DNA of 64,000 nucleotides from Flavobacterium sp. TAB 87 (lineage in GTDB: Bacteria > Bacteroidota > Bacteroidia > Flavobacteriales > Flavobacteriaceae), in contig NZ_LLWK01000029.1 in the NCBI RefSeq assembly GCF_001529295.1, forward strand, positions 59,777 through 123,776, written 5' to 3'. Position numbers and translations under genes: made by a program. The notes under the pieces were generated by a model. The model worked only from the letters and a program-made list of their open reading frames with translations. It ran no database searches and was not told the DNA's origin. The stretch's first letter is position 1; every line of letters begins with the position of its first letter. Shown here piece after piece: positions 34,246-42,980 of this stretch.

Positions 34246-36423
34246 TTAATTGGCTTCTAAATGTTCTGCAATTGTGGCATAAAATTCTTCGGGGACAAAA
34301 GGTTTCGTAATTACATCATTCATTCCGAAGGCCAATAGCGACTCCCGATTTTCTTCTAGCGAAATAGCTGTCAATGCAATGATTGGCGTATCGGTATTAA
34401 ATTCTCGAATTTCTTGGGTTGCGGTAGTTCCGTTAATTCCAGGTAAATGAACGTCCATTAAAATAAGGTCGTATTTTTCAGTTTTTAAAGTTTCGATCGC
34501 CAATTCGCCATTGTCAATTATGATGCATTCCATTTCTTTGTTTTCCAACATTTTTTTGGTGATCATCTGATTGATTTTGTTGTCTTCAATCAATAGTATT
34601 CTTTTATTCTTTAAAACTTCAGCGTTGTAAGTTAGTGCTTCTTTTACAGCAATGGCTGCAAAATTAATTTCAAATTTCAAACTAAACGTAAAACTAGATC
34701 CTTTATCAACTTCACTTTTTAGTTTTATTTTTCCACCTAGAACTTCTACCAATCGTTTAACAATAGTTAAACCTAAACCAGTTCCTCCATATTTACGATT
34801 CACTTCTATAGAGCCCTGAGAAAAACTTTCAAAAACGGAGTGTAATTTATCTGCAGGAATCCCTATACCAGTATCAATGATTTCAAAATCAAGTAGTGCT
34901 ATTGTTTCAGTTTCAATAGAATTTAAAGTAACGATTACTTTTACTTCGCCATTCTGAGTGAATTTTAAAGCATTATTAATCAAGTTCATTACGATCTGAG
35001 CTAATTTGGTTGGATCACCAATTAGATTGTCAGGAATGGTTGGGTCAATTATTAGCTGAAAGTTGTTTTGGTTAACGTAAGCAAGTTCTTTTAAGGAACT
35101 TTTTATATTAATCATTAACTCTTTTAAATTAAAACTAATTTGCTCTACTTCTAATTTATTAGATTCGATTCTGTTAATTTCTAGAATCTCATTAATAAAA
35201 GTAGTCAAATAATTACCAGAGAATCGTAGTGATTCTAGGTAGCCAATTTGTGATTTTTTCGGATTGTCTTCAATTAACAAGTGCGCAATTCCATTAATTG
35301 CATTAAGTGGCGTTCGCAATTCATGACTGACAGTCGATAAAAATTCGGCTCTCGCCTTCGAGGCTTTTTCTGCCTTATTTTTAGCAATAATTAATTCTCG
35401 ATTCTTTTCCTTTAAAACAATATTATTTTGATTCCGAATAATATTGTTTTTATATAAAGACAAGCTCAAAAGAGATAAGATAGAAATTAATCCGATAGCA
35501 AGAATACTTATTAGCTGACTGTATTTTGCTTCGTTTTGTTCTTCAATTTTTATCTTTTCGAGTTTATGGGCTTCTCCTAAAAGTTCACTTTTTTTGTACG
35601 TCTTGTAAGCTAGAAAATCCAATTTAGCATTCTCTACTTGCTGCACATGATTTTTTAATTGAAAATGTTCTTCGAGATAGGTGTAAGCGCGGTCGTAATC
35701 GTGTCTGCTTTTGTAATATTTACTAATCGCTAACAGAATTTTTGTTTTTTGCTTGAGATCGTCTCTTCTTGAGTTTAGTTCTAATGCGTCCTCGAAGTGA
35801 ATAATTGCAGAATCGCTTTTAAGTTTTGTTTCAAGAATACCCAATTGAAATAAGGCTTCGGACTTCGCTTTGATAGAAGTTGCAGATTCTTCTTTATCAA
35901 TGGTTTTTACTAACGCATCTTTAGCTAAGGCATATTGCTTTTTTTGTTGGTATGCAGTTGCTTTTTTAATGTTCAGACTCTCCAGTGTATCTACAATTCC
36001 TAAATTTTTAAAAATAGCTTCCGATTGCAAAAAATGTTCTTCTGCTTGCTTAAAATCTTCTCTAGAAATAGTAGTTAGCCCTAAATAATAATAAGCTAAA
36101 CCTTTGGTGTTTTCGAGTTTAATTTTGTCAAAATAAGCAATACTTTTGCGAAAACTAGCGTCTGCAGCGGTAAAGCTTTTATTTAAATATTGAATTTTTC
36201 CTAGTTTGAAGGTTTGAAAAGCAGCGTTTCTCGTTAGGTTATTTTTTTCAGAAAAAGCAATTGATTTATTAGTGTAAAAAAGTGCTTTATCAACTTTTTT
36301 CAGTGATAGGTTAAAATTAATAATTTTATTAAAGTACGAAATGCTGTCAAATGGTTTGTTCGTTTGCGCAAATAAGGCAAGTTGGAAAAAACAAAAAAGT
36401 GTCAAAAGATAATTTCTTCCCAT
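34246..36423 (-). CDS. Hybrid sensor histidine kinase with TPR sensor and receiver domain
   Basis: A 725-residue membrane sensor. A signal peptide is followed by a tetratricopeptide-repeat sensor region (about residues 25-270; for example KGLAYYYLGLTTISREDFKQAEEHF). Then come a short coiled coil, one transmembrane helix (about 297-320), a second coiled coil and the kinase. HisKA has SHELRTPLNAI with phosphoacceptor His367. The HATPase domain has NLINNALKF, DTGIGIP and GGTGLGL. The C-terminal receiver has LILMDVHLPG with Asp657. There is no output domain, so it must pass phosphate to another protein. It begins 19 bases after gap, implying co-transcription. The stimulus is unknown. Confidence 0.93.
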   Translation of the reverse strand: MGRNYLLTLFCFFQLALFAQTNKPFDSISYFNKIINFNLSLKKVDKALFYTNKSIAFSEKNNLTRNAAFQTFKLGKIQYLNKSFTAADASFRKSIAYFDKIKLENTKGLAYYYLGLTTISREDFKQAEEHFLQSEAIFKNLGIVDTLESLNIKKATAYQQKKQYALAKDALVKTIDKEESATSIKAKSEALFQLGILETKLKSDSAIIHFEDALELNSRRDDLKQKTKILLAISKYYKSRHDYDRAYTYLEEHFQLKNHVQQVENAKLDFLAYKTYKKSELLGEAHKLEKIKIEEQNEAKYSQLISILAIGLISILSLLSLSLYKNNIIRNQNNIVLKEKNRELIIAKNKAEKASKARAEFLSTVSHELRTPLNAINGIAHLLIEDNPKKSQIGYLESLRFSGNYLTTFINEILEINRIESNKLEVEQISFNLKELMINIKSSLKELAYVNQNNFQLIIDPTIPDNLIGDPTKLAQIVMNLINNALKFTQNGEVKVIVTLNSIETETIALLDFEIIDTGIGIPADKLHSVFESFSQGSIEVNRKYGGTGLGLTIVKRLVEVLGGKIKLKSEVDKGSSFTFSLKFEINFAAIAVKEALTYNAEVLKNKRILLIEDNKINQMITKKMLENKEMECIIIDNGELAIETLKTEKYDLILMDVHLPGINGTTATQEIREFNTDTPIIALTAISLEENRESLLAFGMNDVITKPFVPEEFYATIAEHLEAN

Positions 36424-36442
36424 CGAATACCTATTTTAAACT

Positions 36443-37447
36443 TTAATTAATCGTTTTACGAATCAGTAGTATTAAATCTATTAATCGCGAAGAGTAGCCT
36501 ATTTCATTGTCATACCATCCCACCACTTTTACCATTTTATCGATAACGGAGGTCAATTGCGCGTCAAATACGCAGGAATTTGTATTGCCAATTACATCCA
36601 CCGATACAATTGGATCTTCAGTATACGCTAAAATGCCCTTCAAAGTGGTTTGACTCGCAATTTCAAAAGCTTTATTAATTTCTTCTATAGTAACTGCTCG
36701 TTTTACATTGACTGTAATGTCTGTTAGCGAACCATCTGGAACAGGAACTCTAATGCCGCAGCCACCAATTTTATTCTGCAATTTAGGGAAAATTTTTGTT
36801 AAAGCCTTAGCTGCACCTGTAGTTGTTGGTACAATTGATTGGCTAGCACCTCTGGCACGACGTAAATCCTTATGTGGCTGGTCGTGAAGGCTCTGGTCTG
36901 TCGTAAAGGAGTGAATAGTAGTGATGTATGCTTGCTTGATTCCGCATAAATCATTAATGATTTGAATCATCGGCGCTGCATTATTGGTTGTGCAACTTGC
37001 ATTGGAGATGATTTGCTCCGTGCCGTCTAGGATGTTTTCATTAACGCCCAAAACAACTGTTTTTATAGTATCTACTTCTGACGGAGCGGATAGAATTACT
37101 CGCTTTGCACCAGATGTAATGTGCTGTTGTAATTCTTCGTGGGTTTTAAATTTACCCGTACATTCAACAACAAAATCAATTTTATTTTCTTTCCAATCTA
37201 ATCCTGTAATGGCTCTCTCGTGAAAAAATAAGTAATGCTTTCCATCTACAATAATTCCTTTTTCATCTGATTCTACTGAAAAAGGTAAAACACCGTGAAT
37301 GCTATCGTATTTAGTTAAATGCGCCATTGTTTTGGTGTCGGCAATATCATTTATTGCAACAACTTCAATTTCAGGATGATTTAGTAAAAGACGGAATAAA
37401 TTGCGACCAATTCTTCCAAAACCATTTATTGCAATTCTTGTTTTCAA
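36443..37447 (-). CDS. gap: Glyceraldehyde-3-phosphate dehydrogenase, TTG start
   Basis: A 334-residue type I GAPDH, which converts glyceraldehyde-3-phosphate to 1,3-bisphosphoglycerate with NAD in glycolysis or gluconeogenesis. The Rossmann motif INGFGRIGRNLFR is at the N-terminus, the catalytic SNASCTTN has Cys about residue 152, followed by HSFTTDQ and the C-terminal WYDNEIGYSSRL. The codon in front of KTRIAINGF is TTG, and an in-frame stop lies seven codons upstream with no ATG between, so TTG is the start. A perfect 15-bp hairpin sits 14 bases before it. Flavobacteria often carry two gap genes; a weak start and operon with a sensor kinase suggest this may be the secondary copy. Confidence 0.95.
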   Translation of the reverse strand: MKTRIAINGFGRIGRNLFRLLLNHPEIEVVAINDIADTKTMAHLTKYDSIHGVLPFSVESDEKGIIVDGKHYLFFHERAITGLDWKENKIDFVVECTGKFKTHEELQQHITSGAKRVILSAPSEVDTIKTVVLGVNENILDGTEQIISNASCTTNNAAPMIQIINDLCGIKQAYITTIHSFTTDQSLHDQPHKDLRRARGASQSIVPTTTGAAKALTKIFPKLQNKIGGCGIRVPVPDGSLTDITVNVKRAVTIEEINKAFEIASQTTLKGILAYTEDPIVSVDVIGNTNSCVFDAQLTSVIDKMVKVVGWYDNEIGYSSRLIDLILLIRKTIN

Positions 37448-37461
37448 AGTTATTTTTTTAA

Positions 37462-37497
37462 TCGTTTAATCGTTTAAAGAAATAAACGATTAAACGA
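37462..37497. repeat. Perfect 15-bp hairpin in the leader of gap
   Basis: TCGTTTAATCGTTTA, loop AAGAAA, then the exact reverse complement. Each arm is itself a tandem CGTTTAAT-like repeat. On the minus strand the hairpin lies between the lipA stop (37507) and the gap TTG (37447) and is followed by A-rich, not T-rich, sequence, so it is not a normal intrinsic terminator. It may be an operator, an mRNA stabiliser or a translation-control stem. Confidence 0.6.
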
Positions 37498-37506
37498 ATC
37501 AGCTTT

Positions 37507-38376
37507 TTATAAAATATGTTTTTGTGCTTTGTATGAAGAACGAACTAATGGTCCACTTTCAACATGGCGGAAACCCAATTCGAGTCCGTATTTTTCGTAT
37601 TTGGCAAATTGATCGGGAGTAATAAATTCTTTTACTGGCAAATGTTTTTTACTGGGTTGTAAATATTGTCCAATAGTAACGACATCTACATTTGCGTCTC
37701 GCAAATCTCTCATCGTTTGAAAAACCTCTTCCTCCAATTCGCCCAAACCTAACATAATTCCAGATTTGGTTCTGTTGATTCCTTTTTCTTTTAAATAACG
37801 CAACACATCGAGACTGCGGTCGTATTTTGCTTGTATACGAACTTCACGTGTCAAGCGTCTAACGGTTTCCATATTATGCGAAACTACTTCCGGATTGGCA
37901 GCTATGATACGATCTATATTCCGTTCAATTCCTTGAAAATCGGGAATTAAAGTTTCTAAAGTAGTAGTGGGATTCATTCTGCGAATCGCTTTCACGGTTT
38001 CGTTCCAGATAATAGAACCTCCATCTTTTAAATCATCGCGATCCACACTAGTAACAACAGCATGCTTGATGTTCATTAATTTGATAGAACGCGCTACTTT
38101 CTCTGGTTCATCCCAATCAACGGTTTCTGGCCTTCCAGTTTTTACACCGCAAAATCCGCACGAACGAGTACAAATGTTTCCCAAAATCATAAAAGTAGCC
38201 GTTCCTTCTCCCCAGCATTCACCCATATTTGGGCAACTTCCAGAAGTACAAATGGTATTTAAACTGTATTTATCGACTAAGCTGCGAAGCTCTGTATATT
38301 TTTTTCCGATTGGTAATTTTACCTTTAGCCATTTGGGTTTTGCAACAGGTAAATTATTTTCTACAACGTTTTCCAT
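37507..38376 (-). CDS. lipA: Lipoyl synthase
   Basis: A 289-residue radical SAM enzyme that inserts two sulfurs into protein-bound octanoyl chains. The auxiliary cluster motif [12 protein letters not shown] and the radical SAM motif CTRSCGFC are both complete, and the C-terminal [12 protein letters not shown] carries the third, serine-ligated contact typical of LipA. ATG 38376 ([18 protein letters not shown]) was chosen because the longer frame starts with TTG and reads through a -7 element. It lies upstream of gap and the sensor kinase on the same strand. Length is normal. Confidence 0.97.
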   Translation of the reverse strand: MENVVENNLPVAKPKWLKVKLPIGKKYTELRSLVDKYSLNTICTSGSCPNMGECWGEGTATFMILGNICTRSCGFCGVKTGRPETVDWDEPEKVARSIKLMNIKHAVVTSVDRDDLKDGGSIIWNETVKAIRRMNPTTTLETLIPDFQGIERNIDRIIAANPEVVSHNMETVRRLTREVRIQAKYDRSLDVLRYLKEKGINRTKSGIMLGLGELEEEVFQTMRDLRDANVDVVTIGQYLQPSKKHLPVKEFITPDQFAKYEKYGLELGFRHVESGPLVRSSYKAQKHIL

Positions 38377-38394
38377 ATATAAAAATTCAAAGCA

Positions 38395-38402
38395 CAAAGA
38401 TA
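38395..38402 (-). promoter_or_regulatory. -7 promoter element of lipA
   Basis: Reads TATCTTTG on the minus strand, a TAnnTTTG match 18 bases upstream of the ATG at 38376. Confidence 0.5.
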
Positions 38403-38489
38403 CGGAATGTAGTTTTAAAATAGAGTTTAACAACGCGTTATCTTGTTTCTCAATTTAAGCAATAACGACTGGTTTTTATGCGACTTTAA

Positions 38490-38520
38490 ATAAAAAAGCA
38501 GGACCGAAGACCTGCTTTTA
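38490..38520 (-). terminator. Terminator after tonB
   Basis: AAAAGCAGG and CCTGCTTTT around an 8-base loop, with a T run on the minus strand, directly after the tonB stop at 38525. Confidence 0.82.
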
Positions 38521-38524
38521 ATAA

Positions 38525-39355
38525 TTATTGCGCTTTAATTATAATAGGTAAATTGTACGCTGTTCGTACAGGTTTAGAATTTACAATTCCAGGACTCCAT
38601 TTTGTTTTTAAAGATTGCAATACTCGAATGGCTTCTTTTCCTAAGCCGAAACCAGGATCTTTTAAAACTTTAATAGCAGTCATAGTGCCATCTTTTTCGA
38701 TTACGAAAGAAACATAAACGCGAAAAACTTGATCAGATTCTAAATCGGGCTGTCTAAAGGTAGTACCGACATACTTATAAAATTTGTCAATTCCGCCAGG
38801 AAAAGCCGGCATTACATCGACAGCATTGCTATTAATAATACCCGTGCCTGGATCAAGATTTCCAGTAGTCGCTGTTCCATTTTCGGTTCCAACCCTCGGG
38901 AAAGTACTTAGTTCAGTTCCAGATCCAGTACTATCTTGGTTTACTGGAATCACATTATCACTCGCTTTTGCGATATCGGCAACAACTAAATCACTTTTTA
39001 CAATTACAGGATTAACCAACTGACTTTTTATAGTGATAGGAGCAGGCGGTGTCACTTGTGTTGTGGGTAGTACTGGAGCTGCGCGCTCTGGTTCTTCGTG
39101 CAAATCGACTTTTGTAACATGAATGGTCTCATCGATGATTGGAATGTCAACTGGATTTACACTAATCGGATTTTTAATTTTATTTACAAAAAACAGAACA
39201 GAAGTTACGCTAGCCACAAATAATAAACCCATTAAAAGCGCTGTAAATGAAGTCTTTAAATTGTCATGACGCAGTTGATATGCACCATATTCCTTGTTCT
39301 TGTTTTCGAAAACAATATCAATCCAACTGTTTTCATAGATACTTGATTTTGACAT
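38525..39355 (-). CDS. tonB: Energy transducer TonB
   Basis: A 276-residue TonB that couples proton motive force at the inner membrane to outer membrane receptors. The N-terminus has the Bacteroidota hallmark ENKNKEYGAYQLRHDN (about residues 17-32), followed by a single transmembrane helix (about 38-58). A Pro/Val/Thr-rich periplasmic linker is next, then the TonB C-terminal domain (about 185-276: MPAFPGGIDKFYKYV, VYVSFVIEKDGTMTAI, KTKWSPGIVNSKPVRTAYNLPI). No exbB or exbD is nearby. It is a single gene with a terminator, and is a candidate energiser for the receptors in this window, though genomes of this group carry several TonBs. Confidence 0.93.
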   Translation of the reverse strand: MSKSSIYENSWIDIVFENKNKEYGAYQLRHDNLKTSFTALLMGLLFVASVTSVLFFVNKIKNPISVNPVDIPIIDETIHVTKVDLHEEPERAAPVLPTTQVTPPAPITIKSQLVNPVIVKSDLVVADIAKASDNVIPVNQDSTGSGTELSTFPRVGTENGTATTGNLDPGTGIINSNAVDVMPAFPGGIDKFYKYVGTTFRQPDLESDQVFRVYVSFVIEKDGTMTAIKVLKDPGFGLGKEAIRVLQSLKTKWSPGIVNSKPVRTAYNLPIIIKAQ

Positions 39356-39506
39356 AATTCATGGGGTTTAAAAGGTTAAGTAGCAGTTAAATCATAAGCA
39401 AAAACAACTTTTAAGTAAGTAAAAATGATAATACTAATATTTAGTAATATGGAATGAATTAAGAAATAAACGTAGAATTGTTTATTCTTTTTATAAAGCT
39501 ACTGAA

Positions 39507-40058
39507 TTATCTTTTAGTTTTGATAATTTCTGCTAACAATTTTTTAGCACGTAATAACTTAATTTTTACATTGCTCAAAGGTTCACCAATTTTTTGGGCA
39601 ATTTCTTGGTAAGTAAGTTCCTGAAAATAGCGTAATTGAATTACTTCTTGGTAATGTGGCTTTAATTCTTTGATGCAGCGCAGCAAACGCGAAAGATTTT
39701 GCTCCGTAATTAATTCGTCTTCAGCAGTAGGAGCAGTGTCGGCAACATTATATGCTTGCTGATCTTCATGATCTGAAATGGGTACAAAAAGATTATACTT
39801 TTTTTTGCGTAATAAATCGATGTGAACGTTTTTGGCAATGGCAATCAACCAAGTGTTGAATTGAAATTCAGAATTATAAGTGCCAATTTTATCAAATGCT
39901 TTCGAGAAAGTTTCGATGGTAATATCTTCGGCAGTGGTTTCGTTTTCGGTTCGTTTGAGTAAGAATCCGTAAACCTCATTCCAGTACCGATCTAATAAAA
40001 AAGTAAAGGCAATTTGGTCTCCTTTTTTCGCTTCTTCAATTTTAGAATTTATTTCCAA
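39507..40058 (-). CDS. RNA polymerase sigma-70 factor, ECF type
   Basis: A 183-residue ECF sigma factor. Region 2 covers about residues 22-92 (FTFLLDRYWNEVYGFL, AEDITIETFSKAFDKI, FNTWLIAIAKNVHIDLLRKKK); region 4 covers about 125-180 (YQEVIQLRYFQELTYQEIAQKIGEPLSNVKIKLLRAKKLL split by a turn). Its start overlaps the 3' end of the GT2 gene by 10 bases, so it is co-transcribed and probably translationally coupled with it. No anti-sigma factor gene is adjacent: tonB and GT2 are the neighbours. Regulation may therefore be transcriptional, through the promoter upstream of GT2. Confidence 0.92.
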   Translation of the reverse strand: MEINSKIEEAKKGDQIAFTFLLDRYWNEVYGFLLKRTENETTAEDITIETFSKAFDKIGTYNSEFQFNTWLIAIAKNVHIDLLRKKKYNLFVPISDHEDQQAYNVADTAPTAEDELITEQNLSRLLRCIKELKPHYQEVIQLRYFQELTYQEIAQKIGEPLSNVKIKLLRAKKLLAEIIKTKR

Positions 40059-41155
40059 TGTACTGGTTTTGAAAAAATATTAGTTATAAAGATATTGATT
40101 TGCGTGAATATAAGCACTATTTCTAATACAGGAAACCAAATTGTTAGGTCTTTTTCTTGAAATTTCTTTGCAGAGAAACCCACGACAAGCCAAGAAGCCA
40201 AATAACGAAGTAAAAATAAAGGCAACACAATCATCCACTGAAATTGAAATGCAAATAAAATAATCGCTAAAAGTAAAAATAAGAATTGCGAACAGTAAAA
40301 AATGCCCAGCTGAATTTGGTCGAACATTTTATAAAATTTTGCCGTCGAAACGTGTCTTCTCTTTTGATTGAACCACTCTTTGTACGTTTCTTTTGGTTTA
40401 GAATAAGTAAAGCTTTCTGGAGTGAAAGATATCGTTGTATTGTGAGCATTCGCAGCTTCGTTTATAAATAAATCATCGTCTCCAGAACGAACTTGAATGT
40501 GTTTTATGAATCCATTTACATTAAAAAATTCTTCTTTTTTGTAGGCTAAATTGCGACCCACACCCATATATGGATTTCCGATTTTGGCCCATGAGAAATA
40601 TTGAAGTGCCGTAAGTACGGTTTCAAATCGAATAATTTTATTGATAAAAGAATGCTCTATTTTTTCGTAACCACCGTACCCCAAAACGATAGTTTTATTC
40701 ATCGTAAATTGCGAAGTCATTGCGGTAATCCATTCGTTAGAGGTTGGATAGCAATCGGCATCAGTAAACAATAAATATTCTTTTTTTGCAGCTTTTATGC
40801 CAAGCGTTAATGCGTATTTTTTATTTCCCCAAAATGCTTCGTTGTTCTTTACTTTAACCAAGCGAATATTAGGATACGTTTTTTCGAATTCTTCAAAAAC
40901 TTCTAAAGTTTCATCGCTTGAAGCATCGTCTATTAATACAATCTCGAAATCAGGATAATTTTGCTCGGCAAGAATTGGAATGTATTTTTTGACATTTTCC
41001 TCTTCATTTTTTGCGCAAACAATTACCGAGACAGAAATTTTTTTAGAGGTGAAGTTTTGTGGTTTCGCAAAAGAAAATTTCGCAAAAATACCAAGGTAAT
41101 AAGAAAGTTGGATGACAACTATTGCAATAAAAAAGAAGAAAATAATTGTAAGCAT
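40049..41155 (-). CDS. Membrane-bound family 2 glycosyltransferase
   Basis: A 368-residue GT2 enzyme. An N-terminal transmembrane helix (MLTIIFFFFIAIVVIQLSYYLG region) is followed by the catalytic domain with VSVIVCAKNEEENV, IVLIDDASSDET, LLFTDADCYP (DxD), and the acceptor-site GDDDLFINEA plus QKRRHVSTA, a Q/RxxRW-like motif. Two or three C-terminal membrane helices follow. It resembles processive or polysaccharide-type glycosyltransferases; the sugar is unknown. The start at 41155 is supported by a full promoter (41194-41223) upstream of it, which excludes the 40-residue longer frame. The ECF sigma gene overlaps its end. Confidence 0.88.
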   Translation of the reverse strand: MLTIIFFFFIAIVVIQLSYYLGIFAKFSFAKPQNFTSKKISVSVIVCAKNEEENVKKYIPILAEQNYPDFEIVLIDDASSDETLEVFEEFEKTYPNIRLVKVKNNEAFWGNKKYALTLGIKAAKKEYLLFTDADCYPTSNEWITAMTSQFTMNKTIVLGYGGYEKIEHSFINKIIRFETVLTALQYFSWAKIGNPYMGVGRNLAYKKEEFFNVNGFIKHIQVRSGDDDLFINEAANAHNTTISFTPESFTYSKPKETYKEWFNQKRRHVSTAKFYKMFDQIQLGIFYCSQFLFLLLAIILFAFQFQWMIVLPLFLLRYLASWLVVGFSAKKFQEKDLTIWFPVLEIVLIFTQINIFITNIFSKPVHWK

Positions 41156-41193
41156 TTGATTTATATGTCTTTTTAATTTGAAACTTGCGAGTG

Positions 41194-41223
41194 CAAATGT
41201 AGGTAGGAATTGCCGATTTTCAA
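41194..41223 (-). promoter_or_regulatory. Promoter of the GT2/ECF sigma operon
   Basis: On the minus strand TTG (41223-41221), 19 bases, then TACATTTG (41201-41194): both elements and the spacing are ideal. It lies just past the end of the PaiB-like gene, so GT2 and sigma form their own unit. Confidence 0.75.
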
Positions 41224-41237
41224 TAAAGAAAATTGAT

Positions 41238-41852
41238 TTACTTTCTACATTTCCCCATTTCTTTAGCAACAGCAATCGCTTGCATATCTTGGGTTTTTTC
41301 TAATTCAGAAATGATGTTTTTATAATTTTTATCGTCTCGATTTTGGGATAGTTTCTTGACTGCTTGAATCTCTTCAATTTCAATTTCGAAACCAATAATA
41401 CCTCTAGCTTCTTGCATTGTTTTCTCGGATAAATTCTCAATGCGAATTGGTTTCTCAGAATTGGCTTCGTAGCGATCTACTAATTTTTTTAAGGATCGAA
41501 GAGCAGACTCCTGTTCTACAATTTTAATTCGACCATATATATGAACGGCACTGTAATTCCAAGTCGGAACATTTTCATGATCGTACCAAGACGAAGAAAT
41601 ATAGCTGTGCGATCCCGAAAAAATGGCTAGAACTTGGTCGTTTTCTGTAAAACCTTCAGCTTGTGGATTTAGTTTAGAAATATGACTGTGTAAAATTTCG
41701 TTGCCATTATCGTCGGTGTCCAAAATCATGGGAATATGAGTAGCCCACAATTTTCCGTTGGTTTGATTGACTAAAATTCCGAACCCATTCGCTTTTAAAA
41801 AAGCACGAATTTCATCTGGATTTTCGTTTTTATAAGTCTTAGGGATATACAT
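41238..41852 (-). CDS. FMN-binding negative transcriptional regulator, PaiB family
   Basis: A 204-residue split-barrel flavin-binding protein of the PaiB type. Diagnostic segments: MYIPKTYKNENPDEIRAFL at the N-terminus, GKLWATHIPMIL, LHSHISKLNPQA, AIFSGSHSYISSSWY, and VPTWNYSAVHIYGR. PaiB in Bacillus was described as a repressor of sporulation and protease genes, but most members have no proven DNA-binding role and may simply bind FMN or heme. It follows murB by 10 bases, so the pair is likely one operon. Confidence 0.92.
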   Translation of the reverse strand: MYIPKTYKNENPDEIRAFLKANGFGILVNQTNGKLWATHIPMILDTDDNGNEILHSHISKLNPQAEGFTENDQVLAIFSGSHSYISSSWYDHENVPTWNYSAVHIYGRIKIVEQESALRSLKKLVDRYEANSEKPIRIENLSEKTMQEARGIIGFEIEIEEIQAVKKLSQNRDDKNYKNIISELEKTQDMQAIAVAKEMGKCRK

Positions 41853-41862
41853 TGTTTTGTGC

Positions 41863-42876
41863 TTAAATTACATTTACTTCTGCTTCAATTCGAATACCGA
41901 AGATCTCAAAGACGGTATCTTGCACTTTTTTTGAAACGGCCAAAATTTCTTGACCTGTGGCATTTCCATAATTAACCAAAACGAGCGCTTGGTTTTTATG
42001 AATGCCTGCGTCACCAAAACGTTTTCCTTTTAAACCAGTTTGTTCAATTAGCCAACCAGCCGGTACTTTTACTTCAGTTTCTGATACTTCATAAAATTTC
42101 ATTTCAGGAAATTGCTGATGAATTTTCTCAAAATCAGATTTTAGTATAATCGGATTTTTAAAGAAGCTTCCGCTATTTCCCAATTCTTTGGGGTCTGGTA
42201 ATTTACTTTGTCTGATGGTAATTACAGCATTACTCACGTCTTTTAAAGTAGGTATCGAGATATTTTGTTTGTTTAATTCACCTAAAATATCACCGTAAGA
42301 CGTATTAATTTTATGTTCGTGCTTGGTCAGTTTATAAACGACTGACGTAATTATGTATTGATTTTTTATTTCATTTTTAAAAACACTTTCCCGATAACCA
42401 AAATTGCACTCGGCTTTGTTGAAGATTTTTATTTCTTGATTCTCTATGTTCATTGCCTCGCAAGAAATAAAAGTGTCTTTTATTTCCGTTCCGTAAGCGC
42501 CAATGTTTTGTACAGGAGTCGTACCCACATTTCCTGGAATCAAGGACATGTTTTCCAATCCCCCGAAATTTTGATCGATTGTCCACAGAACAAATTCGTG
42601 CCAATTTTCGCCCGCTTGACTTTCAACAAGAACAAATTCATCATTTTCTTCAATGATTCTTTTTCCTTTCAAATCAATATGAATAACTAAGGCATCAATA
42701 TTTTTGGTTAAAAGCATGTTGCTTCCGCCGCCTAAAATAAATTTTTCCTTTGTTTTGTTTTCTGCCAAAACAGTTTTCAACTCTTCAATCGTATGAACCG
42801 ATATGAATTCTGATGCAAGGACTTCGATACCAAAAGTGTTGTAATTTTTTAAAGAAAAATCAGCAGTTATTTTCAT
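41863..42876 (-). CDS. murB: UDP-N-acetylenolpyruvoylglucosamine reductase
   Basis: A 337-residue type I MurB, which reduces UDP-GlcNAc-enolpyruvate to UDP-MurNAc with FAD and NADPH in peptidoglycan synthesis. The N-terminus NYNTFGIEVLA and FILGGGSNML form the FAD site; LSLIPGNVG-type sequence (MSLIPGNVGTTPVQNIGAYG) and YRESVFK follow. GNSGSFFKNP contains the catalytic serine, and AGWLIEQTGLKGKR is near the end, with the final Glu in the EAEVNVI tail. Length matches the E. coli type. It is upstream of the PaiB-like gene. Confidence 0.97.
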   Translation of the reverse strand: MKITADFSLKNYNTFGIEVLASEFISVHTIEELKTVLAENKTKEKFILGGGSNMLLTKNIDALVIHIDLKGKRIIEENDEFVLVESQAGENWHEFVLWTIDQNFGGLENMSLIPGNVGTTPVQNIGAYGTEIKDTFISCEAMNIENQEIKIFNKAECNFGYRESVFKNEIKNQYIITSVVYKLTKHEHKINTSYGDILGELNKQNISIPTLKDVSNAVITIRQSKLPDPKELGNSGSFFKNPIILKSDFEKIHQQFPEMKFYEVSETEVKVPAGWLIEQTGLKGKRFGDAGIHKNQALVLVNYGNATGQEILAVSKKVQDTVFEIFGIRIEAEVNVI

Positions 42877-42980
42877 AAAAACGAACTATTTTTTGAAGAG
42901 TATTTTAAGACTTCAAAAGTAAGAATTATAATTGAGTTGTATGGAGATTGCTGAAAATATCAACGTACTGATTTGAAAGT

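Noticed and set aside
37967..38458. 163-codon open frame on the plus strand over lipA
   Set aside because: Antisense to lipA, whose iron-sulfur motifs are complete; no independent support.
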